Positions 6,049 through 7,903 of a DNA stretch of 7,903 bases are shown piece after piece. Made by a program: the position numbers and the translations under genes. This DNA is from Limisphaerales bacterium. Its GTDB lineage: Bacteria; Verrucomicrobiota; Verrucomicrobiia; Limisphaerales; PALSA-1396. The stretch is from the NCBI GenBank assembly GCA_003140275.1, contig PLJQ01000170.1, forward strand, positions 1 to 7,903, given 5' to 3'. Below the pieces are notes generated by a model. That model was not told the DNA's origin. It ran no database searches and worked only from the letters and a program-made list of their open reading frames with translations. How positions within the stretch are numbered: position 1 is the first letter of the stretch; each line of letters starts with the position of its first letter.

Positions 6049-6332
6049 ATGCTGCTTCTTGACCAAGGATGGTGGCTGTTTCTGCCAGCGTTGATTCTGA
6101 GAATTTACGCCGGGATCAAAGTCCCGTCCACATACCGGGAGTTTTTGCAAGTTGGCGCGGAGTCTGGTTTGAGCGGAGCGCAAACAAATTGGGCATCCTC
6201 CGCAATCAGGTAACCGCCGTCGTCGGCAAAGTCTTGAATGCCGCCGCCATGACTTATGTGACCGCGATGGTCGGCGCCGGATTGTCGCTGCTTCATCCCA
6301 CCTTGATCGCCCGGGGAAACGATCGCGATTGA
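6049..6332 (+). pseudogene. Internally deleted YugP-type membrane zinc metallopeptidase
   Basis: Two pieces of one family are seen in the right order but in different frames. From ATG 6049, about 45 residues (LLLDQGWWLFLPALILRIYA, then ...VPSTYREFLQVGAESGLSGAQ) match my recollection of the N-terminus of YugP-like zinc peptidases: a first membrane helix, then a 'K(V/S)xYxxYxxVxAxSGLSGAx' block. That frame stops at 6213. In another frame, from about 6187 to the TGA ending at 6332, LGILRNQVTAVVGKVLNAAA and then MTYVTAMVGAGLSLLH match the conserved C-terminus (GVxKVLNAAALTYVAA). Intact members are about 225-235 residues and carry HEXXH in the middle. Here only about 95 codons separate start and end, and no HEXXH occurs in any frame. 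The simplest reading is a single internal deletion of roughly 130-140 codons near 6180-6187 that also shifted frame. The product would be an inactive membrane stub. The family call rests on motif memory. Confidence 0.72.
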
Positions 6333-6383
6333 GGATAAGGCAAGCAATGGATTCAACGTTTGGCCAACGAGGTTGCTGCTGGC

Positions 6384-6395
6384 TTAACCCGTTAA
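6384..6395. promoter_or_regulatory. Small palindrome upstream of the sigma factor gene
   Basis: TTAAC CC GTTAA is a perfect 5-bp inverted repeat 46 bases before the sigma factor ATG, in the 109-base AT-rich gap after the pseudogene. A related CCTTAAC follows at 6421-6427. It could be an operator, but such short palindromes arise by chance. No convincing -35/-10 pair was found in this gap. Confidence 0.2.
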
Positions 6396-6441
6396 ATTTG
6401 CTTGCGGCCATAGGCTGAACCCTTAACTTTTGCCACTGCTT

Positions 6442-7455
6442 ATGGCTGTGAAACACAAGCGATTGAAGCCGGGACGCGGGAAAGCCACTCTGCGCCGTGG
6501 CATGGCCAGGAGTTTGGCATCGCGTCGCCTTGTAAAACTTCACGCCGAAAAAAAAGTCAAACTGCCAGAGTTGCCCGGCGTTCCTCGGGACGTCGTCGTC
6601 GCCGCTTCGGTCGAACGGCAGCGCGGCGCGTATGACGGCGACACCGCCATCAAGCTTTACCTGCGTGAGATAGGCCAAGTCAAATTACTGACGCCAAAGG
6701 AAGAAATCGAACTGGCGGCCAAGATCAAGAGGGGAAACAAGAAAGCGCGGGAACAGATGATCAAGGCGAACCTGCGGTTGGTCGTCAAAATCGCCCACGA
6801 CTATGAAGGGATTGGATTGCCGCTGCTCGACCTCATCAGTGAAGGCAACATTGGCTTGATGAAAGCGGTGGAACGTTTCGATCCGGCGAAGGGAGCAAAA
6901 CTCTCAACTTATGGCTCGTGGTGGATCAAACAGTCCATCAAGCGCGCGCTGGCCAACCAATCCAAGACCATCCGGCTGCCGGTTCATCTGGTGGACAAGA
7001 TTTCCAAGATGGGCCGCACCGCCATGAAGCTCCAGGAGATGCTGGGCCGCGAACCGACCGATGATGAGCTGGCGGAGGAGATGGGAATTCCGACCTCGCG
7101 CGTGATGCAAATGCGCACCGCCGCCATCCGCCCGGCCTCATTGGATGCGCCGATTGGCGATGAGGACTCCAACAGTTATGGCGAAATCGTTCAGGATGAA
7201 GCGGCCGAAAACCCTTACGAGCAACTCGAAGAAAAGACCGTGGTTAAGATGTTGCAGGAGATGGTAAAAACACTTGATCCTCGCGAGGCAACCATTCTTC
7301 GTTATCGATTCGGCCTGGATGGCGGCACCGAAAAGACCCTCGAAGAAGTAGGAGAAAAATTCGAAGTCACTCGCGAACGCGTGCGCCAAATCCAAAACAT
7401 TGCACTCCGCAAACTCCGCAAAATGATCACCAAGCTGGAATCAGAAGATTCATGA
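6442..7455 (+). CDS. rpoD: RNA polymerase sigma-70 factor, RpoD/SigA type
   Basis: A 337-residue sigma-70 factor that directs RNA polymerase to promoters. Regions in order: a basic N-terminal tail of about 60 residues in place of region 1.1; region 1.2 at 67-100 (DTAIKLYLREIG...); region 2 at 101-181, including the core-binding LDLISEGNIGLMKAVERFDP; region 3 at about 182-255, with GREPTDDELAEEMGI; and region 4 at about 265-330. The region 4.2 helix VTRERVRQIQ (309-318) keeps the Arg/Glu/Arg residues that read the -35 box. In region 2.3-2.4, W160, W161 and Q164 match E. coli W433, W434 and Q437, but T440 is Lys167, Y425 is Ala152 and F427 is Leu154. I recall the WWIKQSIKRALANQ wording from Verrucomicrobia/Lentisphaerae sigma factors. 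ATG 6442 is chosen over the TTG at 6430. It could be the primary sigma or an RpoS-like group 2 factor; no second sigma is available to compare. apt follows 13 bases later. Confidence 0.92.
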   Translation: MAVKHKRLKPGRGKATLRRGMARSLASRRLVKLHAEKKVKLPELPGVPRDVVVAASVERQRGAYDGDTAIKLYLREIGQVKLLTPKEEIELAAKIKRGNKKAREQMIKANLRLVVKIAHDYEGIGLPLLDLISEGNIGLMKAVERFDPAKGAKLSTYGSWWIKQSIKRALANQSKTIRLPVHLVDKISKMGRTAMKLQEMLGREPTDDELAEEMGIPTSRVMQMRTAAIRPASLDAPIGDEDSNSYGEIVQDEAAENPYEQLEEKTVVKMLQEMVKTLDPREATILRYRFGLDGGTEKTLEEVGEKFEVTRERVRQIQNIALRKLRKMITKLESEDS

Positions 7456-7468
7456 CCCGGTCTTTTTT

Positions 7469-7903
7469 ATGCCTTCCACTCTAAGCCGACCACGTCCGAC
7501 CTCGGGCGACATCGAGCGAGCCATCCGGAATGTTCCCGACTTTCCCAAACCGGGCATTCAATTCAAGGACATCACCCCTTTGCTCGCGGATGCCCGCCTA
7601 TTCTCCGGTAGCATCGACCTGCTCACCGATGGTTTCAAACCCGGCATGGTTGATGCCGTGGTGGGCATCGATGCGCGGGGATTTATTTTTGCCGCCGCGG
7701 CCGCCGTCAAACTCCAGGCGGGATTTGTTCCGGTGCGGAAGAAGGGCAAGCTCCCTTATCAAATTCACGAACAGGATTACGACCTTGAATACGGTACCAG
7801 CACCATCGCCATCCACGTGGACGCAGTGGCGCCCGGCAGCCGGGTGCTTTTGATCGATGACCTGTTGGCGACGGGTGGAACCGCGGCCGCCGCCGCCGCG
7901 CTG
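7469..7903 (+). CDS. apt: Adenine phosphoribosyltransferase (3' end outside window)
   Basis: A cytoplasmic purine salvage enzyme converting adenine and PRPP to AMP and pyrophosphate. The first 145 residues are present; the family is about 170-185 long, so roughly 30-40 residues lie beyond the right edge. Signatures in order: VPDFPKPGIQFKDITPLLAD (22-41), VVGIDARGFIF (64-74; more often GIEARGFIF), the flexible catalytic loop RKKGKLPY (90-97) and the PRPP-binding loop VLLIDDLLATGGTA (126-139). Residues 78-90 and 104-118 fit the core strands, with YDLEYGT at 104-110 typical of the family. The ATG at 7469 is 13 bases after the sigma factor stop, suggesting co-transcription, and no better start or ribosome site is visible. 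It is the second PRPP-dependent base salvage enzyme in the window after upp. Confidence 0.96.
   Translation, partial: MPSTLSRPRPTSGDIERAIRNVPDFPKPGIQFKDITPLLADARLFSGSIDLLTDGFKPGMVDAVVGIDARGFIFAAAAAVKLQAGFVPVRKKGKLPYQIHEQDYDLEYGTSTIAIHVDAVAPGSRVLLIDDLLATGGTAAAAAAL

Noticed and set aside
6373..6397. TTGCTG ... TTAAAT as a promoter for the sigma factor gene
   Set aside because: The spacer is only 13 bases and both boxes are weak.
5890..6678. A 262-codon minus-strand open frame opposite the pseudogene and the start of the sigma factor gene
   Set aside because: Its composition (Arg, Ser, Gln and Pro runs) is that of an antisense shadow in GC-rich DNA. It overlaps the well-supported sigma factor start and shows no domain.
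1..7903. Mobile element, CRISPR, toxin-antitoxin or defence system
   Set aside because: No transposase, integrase, spaced repeats or defence-type domains were seen on either strand.

Overview
The window looks like a GC-rich chromosomal segment of a Verrucomicrobiota member, probably near the Pedosphaera/Limisphaera group. This rests on three recalled resemblances: the wording of the sigma factor core (WWIKQSIKRALANQSKTIR), the pairing of an Fes-type esterase with an SMP-30 propeller (typical of Planctomycetes and Verrucomicrobia), and the general lack of good Shine-Dalgarno sites. No rRNA or other direct taxonomic marker is present, so the assignment is an inference.

Layout. Positions 1-816 are an AT-richer stretch with two possible small minus-strand genes (57 and 47 codons), a terminator-like hairpin between them, a small hairpin repeat and a direct repeat just ahead of the first large gene. 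Positions 817-2784 hold two exported carbohydrate/ester-type hydrolases on the + strand: an enterochelin-esterase-like alpha/beta hydrolase and an SMP-30/gluconolactonase beta-propeller. They lie in the same reading frame, separated by tandem stop codons and a 26-bp hairpin that pairs well only in the + strand RNA. Positions 2858-5801 are a tight + strand housekeeping cluster: signal peptide peptidase SppA, uracil phosphoribosyltransferase Upp (2 bases after sppA) and an M24 (aminopeptidase P-like) metallopeptidase. Positions 5802-6441 carry no intact gene. They hold two hairpins and the remains of a YugP-type membrane zinc metallopeptidase, whose first ~45 and last ~45 residues are recognisable while the middle, including the HEXXH site, is gone. 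Positions 6442-7903 hold a short primary-type sigma-70 factor followed 13 bases later by adenine phosphoribosyltransferase, which runs off the right edge.

How the genes fit together. The right two thirds is housekeeping: membrane and peptide turnover (SppA, M24 peptidase and formerly the YugP-like peptidase), purine and pyrimidine base salvage (Upp, Apt, both PRPP-dependent) and core transcription (sigma factor). The left third is accessory: two secreted hydrolases that probably act on the same, unknown, sugar-ester or lactone substrate. I see no defence system, CRISPR array, insertion sequence, tRNA or rRNA. The most notable items are the strand-specific hairpin at the esterase/propeller junction and the internally deleted YugP-like gene.
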